Positions 11,342 to 23,991 are shown, numbered from the stretch's first letter. The stretch is DNA of 64,000 nucleotides from Umbilicaria muhlenbergii (GCA_000611775.1 KK106983.1:4206808-4270807), one strand, 5' to 3'. Made by a program: numbers and translations. Notes: generated by a model from the letters alone, not told the origin.

Positions 11342-14300
11342 ATGTCGACCAGCGACTCGGACCACAATCATTACACGTTAGAACAACGACGGCAAGGCTC
11401 ACAGTCATCAGGTCACGACCCTTCCACTTCCTCCCTCGACCCCGCCACCGACCGCCTCCACAACGCGACCACATCGACTGCAGACGAGGATCTGCCCATT
11501 CTGCCTGCCCTAAGCTACTCGAAACCCACTCATGCTCATGCGAAACGACCGTCGGTCTCCACCACTTTTGAGCAGTACGCATCGAACGCGAGCCTGAATG
11601 GTTTCACCAGCGAACCACCCAAAGACGCGGATTCTTCCGATCCTCACGACTTTTATAGGCAATACCGTCATCATTATCGGAGAGGGTCTACGGAAGGGTC
11701 AGGACATGCAGACATTGTGCTTGTGACTCGAGAAGACGGCATGACGACGTCGAGACATCATCGGAAACCAAGCCCAGTTTCCGCGCGTACCAATGTCCCC
11801 AAACTTTCTCCCTTGACATCACGAAACAATACTCGCCCCACGGTCCCAATCTCTCCCTCGGCCGACAAGTCATCACTTGGTCCCCCCAAACACAACCCGG
11901 CATTGCCGTCTTCAGCGCGGAACCGTCAAACATCCCTGAAGGATCTGGTGAACAGATTCAACCAGACACCAGACGAAGCCCCGCCTCTGCCAAACAAACC
12001 TGGGTCCATATCAACCTCAGCTACATCGAGCCCCGGTGCGCATCATCCAACCTATACTAGAAACCATAACCCGTCAAGGACAAAGGTGTCTAGCGCCAGG
12101 CCTGGCGTGGTGGATTCGTCTCCAGGACAGGAACAGCCAAGGAATCTTTCGAGGCCACCGCAACGCAGAAAACGTACCAATGAAGCGATCGCTCATATTT
12201 CACCCCCTGCAAGTGGTCAAAGAAGTCCACGTACGAGATCAGCCATTTCCAATAACCCACATGCTTCCCAATCAATGACGGACCTGAGCCCTACTAAACC
12301 AGGCTTTGTTCGGAAACCCCTCTTTGGGGAAATCCTCGCACTAACCACGTCCGTGCCCGATCCTGGCTATGGGATACCCGCTTACCGTCGACGTCGAGGT
12401 TCGGAAGGAAGCATGCACAGCCCGAACCCCATGTTTCCTGACGACAGCAACACTATCGCCTTCAAGATATCGCCATCGTCCCCGACCGCTTGGTATTTAG
12501 GGGTCACGCCTTCGCTAGATGGTATAAAAATGGACAAGTCCATATCAGCCCAAGCCCTGGGTGTGCATCGGAGGACCAGAAGTGATTTCTCGGGAAGCTC
12601 TGCAAAACCGTACAATGCCAGTGCCTTAGGAACGCATGTGTCCACAACGGCAGCGCCGCCTGAAGTGACCCCATCGACACATCTCTCGTCAGAGCCCAAG
12701 CGCAACTCGCAATCGCGAATACCACTTAGCACTCGTCGGACGAGCGTTACGTCCGACTCTGGGAGTTCTGTCCTATCGGCAAGAACAAATTCTGCCGTGG
12801 GTTCCGCTTCTGTCCCCAGAACGACCTCGTCAAATGACAAACGCGCTATGCCTAAGCCTACTCAGAAGGTTCCGAGTCCGGTGCGAAAACCTATATCGAG
12901 TCCGCCGAAGAAATCACCTCGACGCCACGGCCAAAGTCCGGCAAGGCAACGCCCAAGCCCACTTCTCAAGGCGTACATATCGGCTCCTGTCGCACAGAAA
13001 TCGCCTCCGCTGCGAAGTTCCAGACCCCGGCAACCCGTCTCTAGCGCCTCGACATCGGCGTCAAGAGCGAGGGCTGTTGAACGCTTCGGTGCTCTTACGA
13101 GTGGACACCCAAGTAATAGCAGGGAGAATCGACCGAAAAAGTTGCCCGAGCTTGGGGGGGTAGACTTTGCGGCGAGGAGGGAGCGGATTCAGCAGGCATT
13201 CACGAAGACCGTGCAAGAAAACGAAAGAAAAGAAGAAATGGAGCTGGAAAGGAGGCGTATGTCCTTGGCAGTGGAAGGGGAACAATCGGGGAATCGCGAG
13301 GCAGAGGTCCATGAGGCTGGCTCATTGGAGACACAAGAGGAGGAGACTGCGGCCAATCACCTAGACGACAATGGTACGGGACACATCGAGGAAGACTCAC
13401 GGGATGGGCTCGAGACGCCAGCGGAGGAATCTGCAACGCCAGAGCGCCAATTGGCGATCAACACTACCGACCTCTCTACGAACACCAAGCTCGACATGAC
13501 TCAGGAGGACTCACCAACCCTGGGCATTCCCGGTCGATTTCCAGAACCGGCACACGATGACGCACGCAGCGCAACTCCACAGTCTGACACCGAGCCTCTG
13601 TCTGCGATTACGGCTGGGACAGCAGACACCGCAGAGACCGTGTTTGAAAATGAGCCACAGGCGGAGCCACCACGTCTTGGCTCCGATCACCGTACCGTGT
13701 TGAGCCAAGTGATGAGAATGAGAGAACCTAGCCCGGCAAGCCAGAGGAGTATTGCCGCACAAGAAGGTACCGCAGAATACTCATCATCGGACAAAGAGGA
13801 TTCAGAGTCCATTCAGATAATGCTCGGCGATACACCCATCGATGAGAAGGCTGGCGACTGTATTGGCATGCAGGGGGGAGAAGCTCGAGAGGTGTTCTCA
13901 AACGAGGGACCCGGTAACAGGTGGAGCACAAGCTCTTGGACTTCGTCTATTAGGGACAAAGACCGGCAGTCTATGGACCGTGACCGCGATGCCCCCATGG
14001 AGCGTATTGACGAGAATTCGCCCAAGAAATCCGAAGAGTCTGCCCATTCTTCATTCTCTACGACTGCGAGTAATGAAACCCCGCAGCCGTGGTCGCCTGG
14101 TACCTTCTCGTCTCCTATGACTGGCCGAACTACGATGGACAGCGATACCTACAGCACAGTGAACCGAGTCCTAGAACATTATCACGATCTTACGGCTAGT
14201 CCGCGGCAATTTTTGACGCAGTCCCCGGATCTGGCCCGGGCTGGCGGCTGGGACGCCCAGAGAGTGACGCGCCTTTTTCTCCAAGAACTGGCTCGAGGTA

Positions 14301-17300
14301 AATACGGTCAATCCGATACTCTTCCTGATCCTCTCAGACCGCATATCAAGAGATATATCGATCAGCAATCCATAACACAGGGCACGGTCGGGGGCAGACC
14401 AGGCTACCCCTCACAAAGTTCGAGTTCTGAATCTACATCACCTCAGACGAGACTGGAAGTTGATCTTGGCAACCTACACCCACAAAGGGCGAGTTTGAAT
14501 CACCCCGATGATTGGCTTGATACTTCCCCATCAATCGGGCATTGGGCGGCCTTGGCCGTTGATAGTCCAACTGACGGTAAACCACCCAGGGATTGGCAAC
14601 CTCCAGGTCCAGATCGGCCGGAGCTTGAGATTCGTGATGGGTCTGAAACACCGCGCTTGTCAACCAGCGATCGCCCACACCTACCAGAACTACAAGGTAC
14701 TGGCGGCGGCCTCGGCCTGATCCGTGTTATTTCTCCGAAAGACGACGACTCTCCAACATTGCCACCTCCACCGCTACCGAATCATTCACCGCCGCCCCCT
14801 CCACCTCGTTCTTCCATAGATCATGCTCTGTTGCCTCCCCCTGCGGGCGTGCAAGCCCCATATTCACCGAGTGTCTACAGCAAGCATCCGCCGTCGAGTA
14901 TCTTCCCTCCTGCTTTCTCAGGAGGCATAATGCCTGGTCCATCCACCAATAGTAGCGGTGATTCGTTCCAGCAAACGGATGTGGTGACACCTTCGGCGCA
15001 GACCTCTGATTCTTCCTCCCACTCACAACAGCGACCGAGTCCGGAGCGCCTAGCAATGCCATCAGATGTGCCGACCAAGCCTTCGTCTCCCACACCGGAT
15101 CAGAAACGCTTGACAAGACGGAAACACATTATCAAGGAGCTAGTGGACACTGAACATTCTTTCGGCCAAGATATGAAAGTTGTCGATGATATCTACCGAG
15201 GGACATCCAATGTAATCATAATCTCTGCGGAAGATGTTAAAACTTTGTTTGGTAACTCGGGCGAAATCGTTGCTTTCTCGACGAATTTCCTGGACGCGTT
15301 GAAGCAAGCGTCTCGAGGCGTGTACGTCATGCCCAAGTCACGTCGTTGGAGGAGCAAACGAGCAAGTAGTGTTGCGACGTCAAACAGCGGCAACACCGAT
15401 GATCAGTCCTCAGTCAATGGGATGGAACTTAGTGACGAAGAGAAGGACCGTAAGACTTTCATTGGGGAGGCATTCGGTCGTCACATGTCGCAAATGGAGA
15501 AGGTGTATGCCGAGTACCTGAAAAACCATGACGCTGCAAACAATAAGCTCCAGGCCCTACAGAAGAACCCGAAAGTGGAAATCTGGCTTAAAGAATGTCG
15601 GGCTTTTGCCCACGACCTTACGACAGCGTGGAACCTTGACTCGTTACTCGTGAAGCCTGTGCAGCGAATTCTGAAATATCCCTTGCTTCTGGATCAGCTT
15701 TTGGAGGTGACCCCCGAGAACCACCCTGATTATACTGCTCTTGATGTCGCTGCTCGTGAGATGAAGGGAGTCTCAATGAGGATCAATGAGATGAAAAAGC
15801 GTGCCGATCTCATGGAGCAAGTGGTCAGTAGCCGGAAGCGCAAAGACTCGGATGTCCGCATCGGTCTGACCAAAGCGTTCGGACGCCGTACGGAGAAGCT
15901 GAGACAACAGGTCGGACTTTCTGGTTTGATTGAGGACAGGGAATACAACGCTGTATCCGACAAGTTTGGATCGCACTTCTTCCAATTGCAGGTGGTCATG
16001 AGGGACGTGGAGATGTATACCAGTGACGTACAGACTTTCATGAACCGCTTCAACGACTTCGTCTCCGCAATCGAGGGGTACATAGATGTCGGCCAGACAT
16101 CGTATCCGGAAATCGAAAGCAAGTGGCGGAAATTCAAGATGTCGATGAGAGAGATGGCCGCCACAGGCATCACTGATCATGTGAGTGCAGAGGAGGTATC
16201 TTGACACATATCGCATGCTAACAAGCTGCAGATCACCGCCGTACGCAAGCACGTCGTTGATCCTATGACAACCTTGCTAAAGCTGCATGACGGTCCTCAA
16301 AGACTCATGCGGAAGCGCGACAAGCGATTGACGGACTACGCTCGCTTCAAAGCCATTAAAGATCGTGGCGATAAACCAGATAAGAAGACATTAGAACAAG
16401 GAGAGCAGTTCGTGGCTGTTAACGATACGCTCAAGGAAGAGCTACCGAAACTCTTCGCCCTGACGGGGAAGCTGGTGGAAGCATGTCTCAACAACTTTGT
16501 CCAGTTACAGTTGCAGTGGCAAGTGATATGGAGGAGGAAGCTCAGTCAAGCCATTGATGAAAACGATATCCCAAATCAGATTTCGGATATCGTCGAGTCG
16601 TTCTCGGGAGACTTTGCCTTCACCGAAGCTCAAGCTCTGTCCCTCGGCATTTGCAACGGCTCAATGCTTGCGGATGCAGTCAACCTAGTGACTTTCCTTT
16701 CGCCTACGACGACCTTGAATGGAGACGAGAGTCCCACTCCTCGCCGAACTTCCACCATCAGCAACCCAAGGATCCGAGGAATGTCTCTAAGCAATGAAGC
16801 TTCACCTGTCCTACCACAGCCTGACTTTGGTGGGCGCCAAAGTGGCAGCTTCAGTTTCCCTCCAGTTGGCCAGAACCAGGTTTTCGTGGCACAATACGGA
16901 CCAAGCCAAGCAGCATCAAACCGACGCTTGAGAGCCAATTCAGCAGCATCTGGTCATGGGCCAGGAACGCCGGAAATGCCTGGGAGCTACCGATCCTTTT
17001 CAAATACTCCTCCATCAAACAATAACCTCATGCGTCCATCCACCTCAACGGGCCGAAGCTCTGCAACCTCTCCTGTTCTTCCTCGCCTTGATGTCGATAC
17101 GCCCAGCTTTAATCGACTCAGTAGAGATTCTCCAGGTGTAGTGCGCCCGCCATCAGGGTCGACCTATGGATCGGCCTTTTCCACTCAAGACGCACAGCTT
17201 CGGTCGTCCTCGCCGTCCGCTCGGTATTCGGGATTCTTCTCCTCTGCAATGCCCATGTCAGATTCGCCACGGCCGCAGTCTCCTGCAGAGGGATCCACGC

Positions 17301-17582
17301 AGGGAAGCTTCAACGTCCTATTCCTGGCAGCGAGCGTGTATGAGTTCAACATCGATCGAGCGAGAAGGGAGGCTGGGTACCCTTATCTGACTTATGTCGC
17401 CGGCGAGGTGAGTAGGATTTAAAAACTGCCTATCAACTAGAATATCAACACTAACTGGAACGTTCTAGATCTTCGATGTCATCGGCGAGAAGGGCGAACT
17501 CTGGCTGGCGAAGAACCAAGACGATTCCACCAACCAGGTCGGCTGGATCTGGAACAAACACTTTGCCAAACTGGCGTCGTGA
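11342..17582 (+). CDS. Rho guanine nucleotide exchange factor, DH-BAR-SH3 type
   Basis: A large activator of Rho/Cdc42-type GTPases, expected at sites of polarised growth or septation. Exons are 11342-16180, 16232-17407 and 17469-17582 (introns of 51 and 61 nt), giving 2042 residues. The first 1250 residues are Ser/Pro/Thr-rich and look disordered, with Pro runs near 1140-1165. The DH (RhoGEF) domain starts at RRKHIIKELVDTEHSFGQDM near residue 1258 and includes the VKPVQRILKYPLLLDQLL helix typical of DH domains. A BAR-like helical region follows (about 1510-1790, across intron 1), then another Ser/Pro-rich linker. The C terminus NVLFLAASVYEFN...GYPYLTYVAGE-IFDVIGEKGELWLAKN...GWIWNKHFAKL is an SH3-like domain split by intron 2. 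The order recalls S. pombe Gef1 and animal DNMBP/Tuba. The start codon is not certain because the N terminus is unconserved. Confidence 0.88.
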
Positions 17583-18269
17583 ACAATTTCCACCCATCAC
17601 CTTCGATTTTTGGACAAACCAATGTTTCGTTTACTCTACTTAACCATCTCGGTGCATTTGGGACTCTCACACCCCATTCGATCGCATCATCTCACAACTA
17701 GAAAATCCGGCGTTAGGCAGCACGACACGGAATCTTCTTCTCCTTCTGGACAGCATTTCCAACAAAAACTCGGTATATGGATTTGACGGAACGGGGTAAT
17801 GGCGCCACGGATCTGCGCGGAACACATTTTGCGCCCGCTATAAGGTTTTCTTTTTTCTTTCATATGTATGATTATCACTCCCTTCGGTTCCAGCGCATGG
17901 GTCAGGGTCACGGGATTTATACGGGTAGGGGCACATGTGTGGCGTTCCCACGAGCGTTCTGGGGGATTTCCAATGGTTTTTCAATCTTTTCTTTGAGTAG
18001 GACGGTTGTGCGTCTGTGTGTGTAGTTTAGATACCCACCTTGAGCGGACGAGGGGGGAAAGGAAAGGGGGGCGGTTGTTGCCTGTTAGGGTAGGCGGGGT
18101 GAAGGGAATGAATATCAGATCGATTGAAACAAAACGTCCATGTAGATTTCAGTCGCGATTAAACTAAGCCACTTTGGTTTCTACCCTGCTCTGCTAAAAG
18201 AAGCACTTGATGAGCCTAGACTGTAGCTATGTAGCTCGTACATCACATCTTCCCCAGATATCCGCATCT
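17583..18269. other. convergent 3' region between Rho-GEF and FAP1-like genes
   Basis: Both neighbouring genes end here, so these 690 bases should hold two 3' untranslated regions and their polyadenylation signals. I see no gene or repeat in it. Confidence 0.6.
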
Positions 18270-21200
18270 TCACTGGTGAGCTGGAGGTTGCATCTGCGCC
18301 TCCTCGCCGGAAGGTACAGGTAGGACCTCCGTGACCGCAACCTCCTCTCTTTCAACGACTGTATCCTCACGGCTCGGAGCCACGTGAGCTCGGCGCTCCG
18401 ATTCATCCACCCCTTCTGCTCCAGTATCCGCCACATCATCCCTACTCGTCTCCCCTTCCCCCTCCCACCTCGCTTTCGCATCTTCCCCATCACCCAAACC
18501 CTCACCTCCACTTCCTTTTCCCTCCTTTCCCCCTTCCACCTCCTCCTCCCTCTCCCCCCCCTCCTCCCTCCCAGCCTCCTCCTCCCAATCCTCAACCACG
18601 ACCTCTCTCTCCCTCTCCTTCTCCCTCTGCCTCTCCCTCTCCCTCTCCCTCTTCGCATCCCTCAACCGACTCCCCAAAACCGTATACAAACTCTTCTCCC
18701 CGACCCCCACCCTCTTCGGCGCCACCCTCGGCGCCGCCGCCTTCGCCGCCACCTGGCTCCACCCCTGCCCATCAGCCGCGGAATCGACTTCGCGCCGCAG
18801 GATATTGAGGGAGGGGTCGAGCGTGCAGAGTTGGAGGTTAGCGGCGAGGTGTTTAGCCATGATGACGGCGGAAAGAGCGGGTTTGAGGGATTTGAGAGTC
18901 GCTTCGATGGAAGAGGTGGAGAGAGTGAGGGAGGGAGTGGCGGAGCGGGCTTTGAGGACGATTTCCTCGCTGGGCAGAAACGAGATCTCAAAGACAAGAC
19001 CCGGGGTCGAGGTGAGCGCGGCGGCGAAATCAGCGCGCAGCTCTTCGAGCGTGAGGCCGAAGCGTGGGTTGGTTACAAGGAAGCCGTTGTAAGGTTCGGT
19101 GCTGGCCCGGAGTTTCGTTGGGGCTTCGGCGGAGGTCATGCTGGCGGTTTCGACATGGCTACGAATGCGGACACATTCAGCCAGCGTCTTCATGGGCGCC
19201 ATAACGAACTTGGGGGTTTTAAAGACGGCCACGTGACGGTGGGGTTCCGGGTCCATGCTTTCGCTGTCGAAGCCGAAGTCGTCGGCGAGGGCGTGGATGA
19301 AGGCTCGCTGCGTGGGGGGCATTGGTTTGAAGCGCAGACGCTTTTCGGCTTCGTCGGCGGCGAAGACTCGAAATTCGCGTTCCTGTGTTTGTGCCCATTT
19401 GATGTGGTCCTGGAACATGCGGAGAGTCTCGGCTGAGTAGGGTATGTGATCGTCTTTGTGGGCGTCCGGATTGATGTTGAGAGCCAATGCTAGTTTACGG
19501 TTGCGCTCAAGCCTCGCACATTCATCGTCACACTTCAGAGTCTTCTTGCTATTACCCTCGCTGGTCTTTGAAGCGTTGCACTTCATCTCCTGCTTGAGGT
19601 GCTGGCAGTCGCAGGTGATGATCAACTTGTTCTGACAAGGCTTATCCTCGCGACATGAGGAAGGTGCATGACAGGGTTCTTCGCACGGATGACCACAAAA
19701 CTTCTTTGCCTTTCCGCAGGCTTGCTGGCATGCTTTGCCGGCGTCTTCACATTCGCCAGGTCGATGGCACGGTTTGCGGCAGTAATGCGACCCACACTTC
19801 AGTTTCCTTCCGCATACCTCGCCACAGCGGACATCCGCAAGCCAGCATTGCTGATTCTTCAGGGTCTTCTTACCGCACATGCAAGCCTTCTCGGTTAGGA
19901 AAGGACATTTAGGACAAGACGCTTCATCTCCATGGCAGTTGTGGGGGACTTGTGGATGACCACAATTTTTCGGTCTCTCGCAATCGAATCTGCACGGAGG
20001 GGGATTGGTGCCGCAAGGTAATGGTGGTTGAAGAACGGTCCGTCCGCAATGACAACTGATCTCGTCAAAAATGGCCTCGCGACAGCTACCACAAGGCCCC
20101 TTGTGGCAAAGCTCGGGGCAAGTATGATTACCGCACTTGAGTATACGCCCACAGAGACGGGTGCAGATGTGCTCAGCTTCAAAGCCTTCATCGATGGTAC
20201 GTGGTGCAAGTCCAAGCGGCCGAAGCTTGCGCTTTGTCGCCTGCCGTTCGGCTGCCTTTCGCTCCCCAGGGCAGCATCGCTCGCCACACTCGTGACGGCC
20301 ACAATTGAGCGTAACCTTGCAGATTCGCATGCATTGGGGAGGTTCTTCGGTTCCTTGGTGACAAACGGTTTGCGACGAGGTTCGACCACAGCGGCAATTG
20401 ATGGAGACCGTCATCAAACAGGGCATACAATCGCCAGAGTGACAGATCTGCCGGCACGGATGGCCGCAAGGCAACTTCTTTGAGCATTCTTTGGTGCAGT
20501 TGAGAATTGGATCTTCGCAAGATGTGCGTAGAGCGCTGGACATTTCCGAAACTAATGTCTTTCCACAAGGGCAATGGGACACCACGTCGGGCGATCGAGG
20601 GCAGTGCGGCGGCTGCTGTTCTTGTGGATGGCATTGCTTTTCACAAACGTGCTTGCCACAGTCGTACGGCCTCTCACATATGTTTTCGCAGTCGAACATG
20701 CCTATCCAGCGTTCTACCATCTCCCTATTGTCATAATCTTGCGATGCCCTTGCACTATCCTTCTCGTCTCCACGTTCGCAGCAGACAATTGGTTTTTCTA
20801 CCTTCCCACAGTAACACCGAGCATCAATCCGGACTTCGCAGGCACCGCATAATCCCTCATGACATGGTCTTTGACAGGTGTGCTCCCCACAAGGCATAAG
20901 GTCTCCGCAGACTTCGCCACAACTCCAGCCAGTGTCGTAGTTGGTGTCGACGCACCTCCTCGAAGTCGACTTTTTGCCACAGAAGCAGCTTTGCATAGGT
21001 CCTATATGCGTACATGGAGGGCATGGACCAGCATGGCACAGTAGTTCGCAAGGGTGGGGACATTTCTTCGGTAAGACTCTGGGCTTTCCGCAGGTCTGGC
21101 CACAAGAGTGGGGAGGTAAACCTGATATAGCGCGCGGGTCTACCTCCTTCTGACACCAACACGAATAAGTAGTTGGAAGATCATCTTTCGGTAGGTTGCA

Positions 21201-22076
21201 GCCGGGACACCTCCATTGTCTTGGCGGTGGCAAGTCCCCGTTCTGCGGCTGTTGTTGTGCCAGAGTCGAGCCCTCATTCTTGGCCCATCTCTTGACGCAG
21301 GTGAGATGGAAGACCGTCCAGCAAGTCTTGCAAGACCAAACCTTAGAATGACGGCCAACTTCGCTCGTGCATATAGGGCATTCGTAAACCCCATTTGCAA
21401 TGTCTTCATGGGTGCGTGTGGCTATGTCCGGAGCAGCCGACTTGAGACTCGATCCTCTCCGCAGACGTGGTGTTGTTCTACTCGCGGCTCCTGATATTGG
21501 TGGCGCTGCCTTCCCTCTTCTAGCTGGGGCAGTCCGTTGCACATGGTTCTGACCAGGGCGAAATTCCGGGGCATCTGCTTGTAGGGAAGATGTTGTAGGT
21601 GACGATTGATTCTCATCTGTGTGTGTGGTGAGACGTCCTCCAAACTGCCTACCCGAGCCAACGACGGTACCACGACCCATTGGATGCTGTGGCGCCATAA
21701 AATTTCTACCACTAACCCCATGATCATGTGTATTCTGTGCTCCTCCTCCACGTCCGGCCCGCCCTTCCCTGGACCTAGGCTGTCTCGGGATGCCATTCTC
21801 TACTGCCGAGCTCTCTGCGCTCGAGGCCTCGCTAGCTGAAGGTGGTTGTGAGCGTGGAGCAACGGAGGCCGGTCGAAGTGCGAGTAGAGCGTCTCTAGCC
21901 GGCTGCGCACGTCCTCCGCCACCATGATTGACTTGGGGGCCTGGAGTGCTGCCTTGCCCGTCACCTTGTGCGGGCTCTTGTTCGCTGGTCCGCGGCGGTT
22001 TCCTCCAACCCCTCCTTCGTCTTAATAGAGCGTTGGATGTCTGCGTAGTAGGTGCAGTTACGTTAGCGGTAGCCAT
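18270..22076 (-). CDS. FAP1: NF-X1-type zinc-finger protein, FAP1 homologue
   Basis: Homologue of yeast Fap1 (binds the FKBP12 immunophilin) and animal NFX1, a putative transcription regulator or E3 ligase. It is one exon of 1268 residues from the ATG at 22076; frame-compatible sequence extends upstream but without an ATG. A Ser/Pro-rich N terminus precedes a RING/PHD-like finger (YECPICTSEV...SCKTCWTVFHLTCVKRW...WRCPGCN, about residues 235-290). Then comes a long array of NF-X1 Cys/His fingers with repeated CGxHxCxxxCH spacing (about 320-860). An R3H-like segment follows (LALALNINPDAHKDD...RAFIHALADDFGF, about 890-960), then a region of unclear fold. The last 150 residues are an extreme Glu/Arg-rich tail with (RE)n runs, encoded by a purine-rich strand. 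It is convergent with the Rho-GEF gene. Confidence 0.92.
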   Translation of the reverse strand: MATANVTAPTTQTSNALLRRRRGWRKPPRTSEQEPAQGDGQGSTPGPQVNHGGGGRAQPARDALLALRPASVAPRSQPPSASEASSAESSAVENGIPRQPRSREGRAGRGGGAQNTHDHGVSGRNFMAPQHPMGRGTVVGSGRQFGGRLTTHTDENQSSPTTSSLQADAPEFRPGQNHVQRTAPARRGKAAPPISGAASRTTPRLRRGSSLKSAAPDIATRTHEDIANGVYECPICTSEVGRHSKVWSCKTCWTVFHLTCVKRWAKNEGSTLAQQQPQNGDLPPPRQWRCPGCNLPKDDLPTTYSCWCQKEVDPRAISGLPPHSCGQTCGKPRVLPKKCPHPCELLCHAGPCPPCTHIGPMQSCFCGKKSTSRRCVDTNYDTGWSCGEVCGDLMPCGEHTCQRPCHEGLCGACEVRIDARCYCGKVEKPIVCCERGDEKDSARASQDYDNREMVERWIGMFDCENICERPYDCGKHVCEKQCHPQEQQPPHCPRSPDVVSHCPCGKTLVSEMSSALRTSCEDPILNCTKECSKKLPCGHPCRQICHSGDCMPCLMTVSINCRCGRTSSQTVCHQGTEEPPQCMRICKVTLNCGRHECGERCCPGERKAAERQATKRKLRPLGLAPRTIDEGFEAEHICTRLCGRILKCGNHTCPELCHKGPCGSCREAIFDEISCHCGRTVLQPPLPCGTNPPPCRFDCERPKNCGHPQVPHNCHGDEASCPKCPFLTEKACMCGKKTLKNQQCWLADVRCGEVCGRKLKCGSHYCRKPCHRPGECEDAGKACQQACGKAKKFCGHPCEEPCHAPSSCREDKPCQNKLIITCDCQHLKQEMKCNASKTSEGNSKKTLKCDDECARLERNRKLALALNINPDAHKDDHIPYSAETLRMFQDHIKWAQTQEREFRVFAADEAEKRLRFKPMPPTQRAFIHALADDFGFDSESMDPEPHRHVAVFKTPKFVMAPMKTLAECVRIRSHVETASMTSAEAPTKLRASTEPYNGFLVTNPRFGLTLEELRADFAAALTSTPGLVFEISFLPSEEIVLKARSATPSLTLSTSSIEATLKSLKPALSAVIMAKHLAANLQLCTLDPSLNILRREVDSAADGQGWSQVAAKAAAPRVAPKRVGVGEKSLYTVLGSRLRDAKRERERERQREKEREREVVVEDWEEEAGREEGGEREEEVEGGKEGKGSGGEGLGDGEDAKARWEGEGETSRDDVADTGAEGVDESERRAHVAPSREDTVVEREEVAVTEVLPVPSGEEAQMQPPAHQ

Positions 22077-22841
22077 AATGGATGTCGTATCCCTATGCAC
22101 GATCTCTTGCTTGAAGGCCGTACTATATGAATAAGTTTGTCTGTTTGCTTTCGGCGCCCCGTGGTAAGATGGTGAATGGCGGGGGTTTGTGGGTTTCTGC
22201 CCGGCGAAAAAGAAAATGGAGGCTTTCTAAATATACAGCCGTCCTGAACGATTTCAACGAGAACGGAGAGTGAATGAGGAGCGATCGTTATCAAGTTCAG
22301 TAGTCGTTTCAGTGTGAAGTGGGTGGCAATCTCTGGGCTGAGGGATATGTTGGAGATATTTATCTGCTCCACACTTCGGCAACGGCGTGACTCGTTAATT
22401 AAATAGTCATCCGATTGGATGGAATCATGACTCACTTTTCTACCTCGTATTGGCAGCTCGAACGTTGTTTGAGCATCACATCCAGTCACCGATAGATGGC
22501 ACACGAGCCGTCATATTCTTCAATTACACCGTCATAGAGACTGTACACTGTCATAGAGGTTGGGCCATCTCTTTCGGGAGAAGTGGTATATAACATTGAG
22601 GCTTGTTCTAGTCGCATCCTGGGTATCACCGCAGCATGCCTCGCTCAGTAACATAAGATCTCGCCCGCACGCAATGGCTACAAGTTGCCCAGGCCAGTAT
22701 AAAGGTTCACCCTAAGTGCAGACAAGAATATTGGAAGAAATAGTCCATGGAGTACTAAGGCCTTGCATATTTCCCTTCAACTCGCCTGACACGTTAGCGT
22801 ACATTAAAGAGCCTCGCCGAAATCTCTTGTTCAAACCCCTT
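22077..22841. other. intergenic: FAP1 promoter and hydrolase 3' region
   Basis: The two flanking genes are both on the minus strand, so this holds the FAP1-like promoter and leader and the 3' end of the hydrolase gene. No convincing coding frame, repeat or RNA gene is visible. Confidence 0.5.
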
Positions 22842-23991
22842 TCACCCTTTCAGTACATGGTCTCGAATGAACTCGGCAATGTAATTGAAATATTGCGGCT
22901 CCGCCACGGTATCGTTGTGCGTCCCGTTTGGCAGCCCCTTCCAGATCTTCGTTTCTGCACGGCATACAGAGTATAGTTTCTGCATGTGGGAGGGTCTGAA
23001 ATGGTCAAAGTCAGCAAGCTTTGGAGCAAGGAGCAACGTATAAAGCCGTTCAAGGAAAATATATCAGGCGATTCCTGTATCTCTCATACCTCAAAAGAGC
23101 TTCGGAGGCCTTGGAGTAATCATGATGACTTGCGACCAAGAAACGTGACTTACGGTACGATCTCATCCTTCAGGCCACTAAGGAAAAGGATAGGAATCTT
23201 GCTGATCTGAGGAAGAACATCCTCGCTTGGCCAGTACTGGTGGCAAAGGGGCGCCAAATACTTGGCGGGCGGAAATGCGCTGTATCACTTGTGAGATCAA
23301 ACCGTACGATGACCATCCGTGAACCTCACCTAGGTATGAGTTTCCTCATTGTCGTGAATGTGTTCTCTAGAATCAAACCCCTGATGTCTTTTGCTTCCTG
23401 ATTCTTTGCGACCAGTTGGATACTGACAGCTCCTCCCAAGCTTTGCCCGTAGACCACGATCTTGGAGCCCTTTGTTTCTTCTCGTTGACGGATGTAGTCA
23501 AGCCCAGTCTGGGCGTCGATCATGATACCTTCTTCGTTAGGGGTGCCACTCGAAAGACCATAGCCTCGATACTCCAGCATTAGGACATTGCAGCCAATGT
23601 TCTCTTCGAGGACTCTAGCAATTGGCACTCGATGTCCAATGTTACCTGCGTTGCCATGAAACACGAGTATCGTGATTTTTTTGGCAATTCCCTTGTTTGA
23701 GGGGCGTATGAAAAAGGCGCTGAGTGTTTCCCCATCCGGAGTGGGTATCTGGAGCTCTTCGAAATCGGTAATGCCGAATTGTGATGGCCGTGGTACACCG
23801 GCGTCGGTCCTGGATCCGACGGGTATGTTGCGAGGATAAATCAGCTCACTTGTATCGAGTCAGTCTCAACGGCTTACATTACAAAAGGTAACTTACTTCT
23901 GCTTGAAATAAAGCAAGCCGCTGGCTATGGCAGCCAACCCCGATGAAACCAATACCGGCAGCCGCAAATAGGAATAAAGACTTGCAGCCAT
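22842..23991 (-). CDS. BEM46/ABHD13-like alpha/beta hydrolase
   Basis: A membrane-anchored serine hydrolase of the Bem46/ABHD13 family, in fungi placed at the cell periphery and linked to polarity; its substrate is unknown. Exons are 23991-23897, 23848-23330, 23279-23154 and 22995-22842, giving 297 residues in one frame. Residues 8-30 form a hydrophobic anchor (LRLPVLVSSGLAAIASGLLYF). The oxyanion block is FHGNAGNIGHR and the nucleophile elbow is YGQSLGG (GxSxG). The catalytic Asp is probably in LSGLKDEIVPPSHM, and the His in GTHNDTV. Length and motif order match the family. It is divergent from the PRE3 gene, sharing a promoter region of about 630 bp. Confidence 0.92.

Noticed and set aside
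18384-19436. 350-codon plus-strand open frame
   Set aside because: Antisense to the FAP1-like gene and full of low-complexity Leu/Pro from the pyrimidine tract.
23238-23247. GGTGGCAAA, the yeast proteasome control element
   Set aside because: It lies inside a coding exon of the hydrolase, about 1.4 kb from PRE3, and the Rpn4 system is not expected to act in this form in filamentous fungi.
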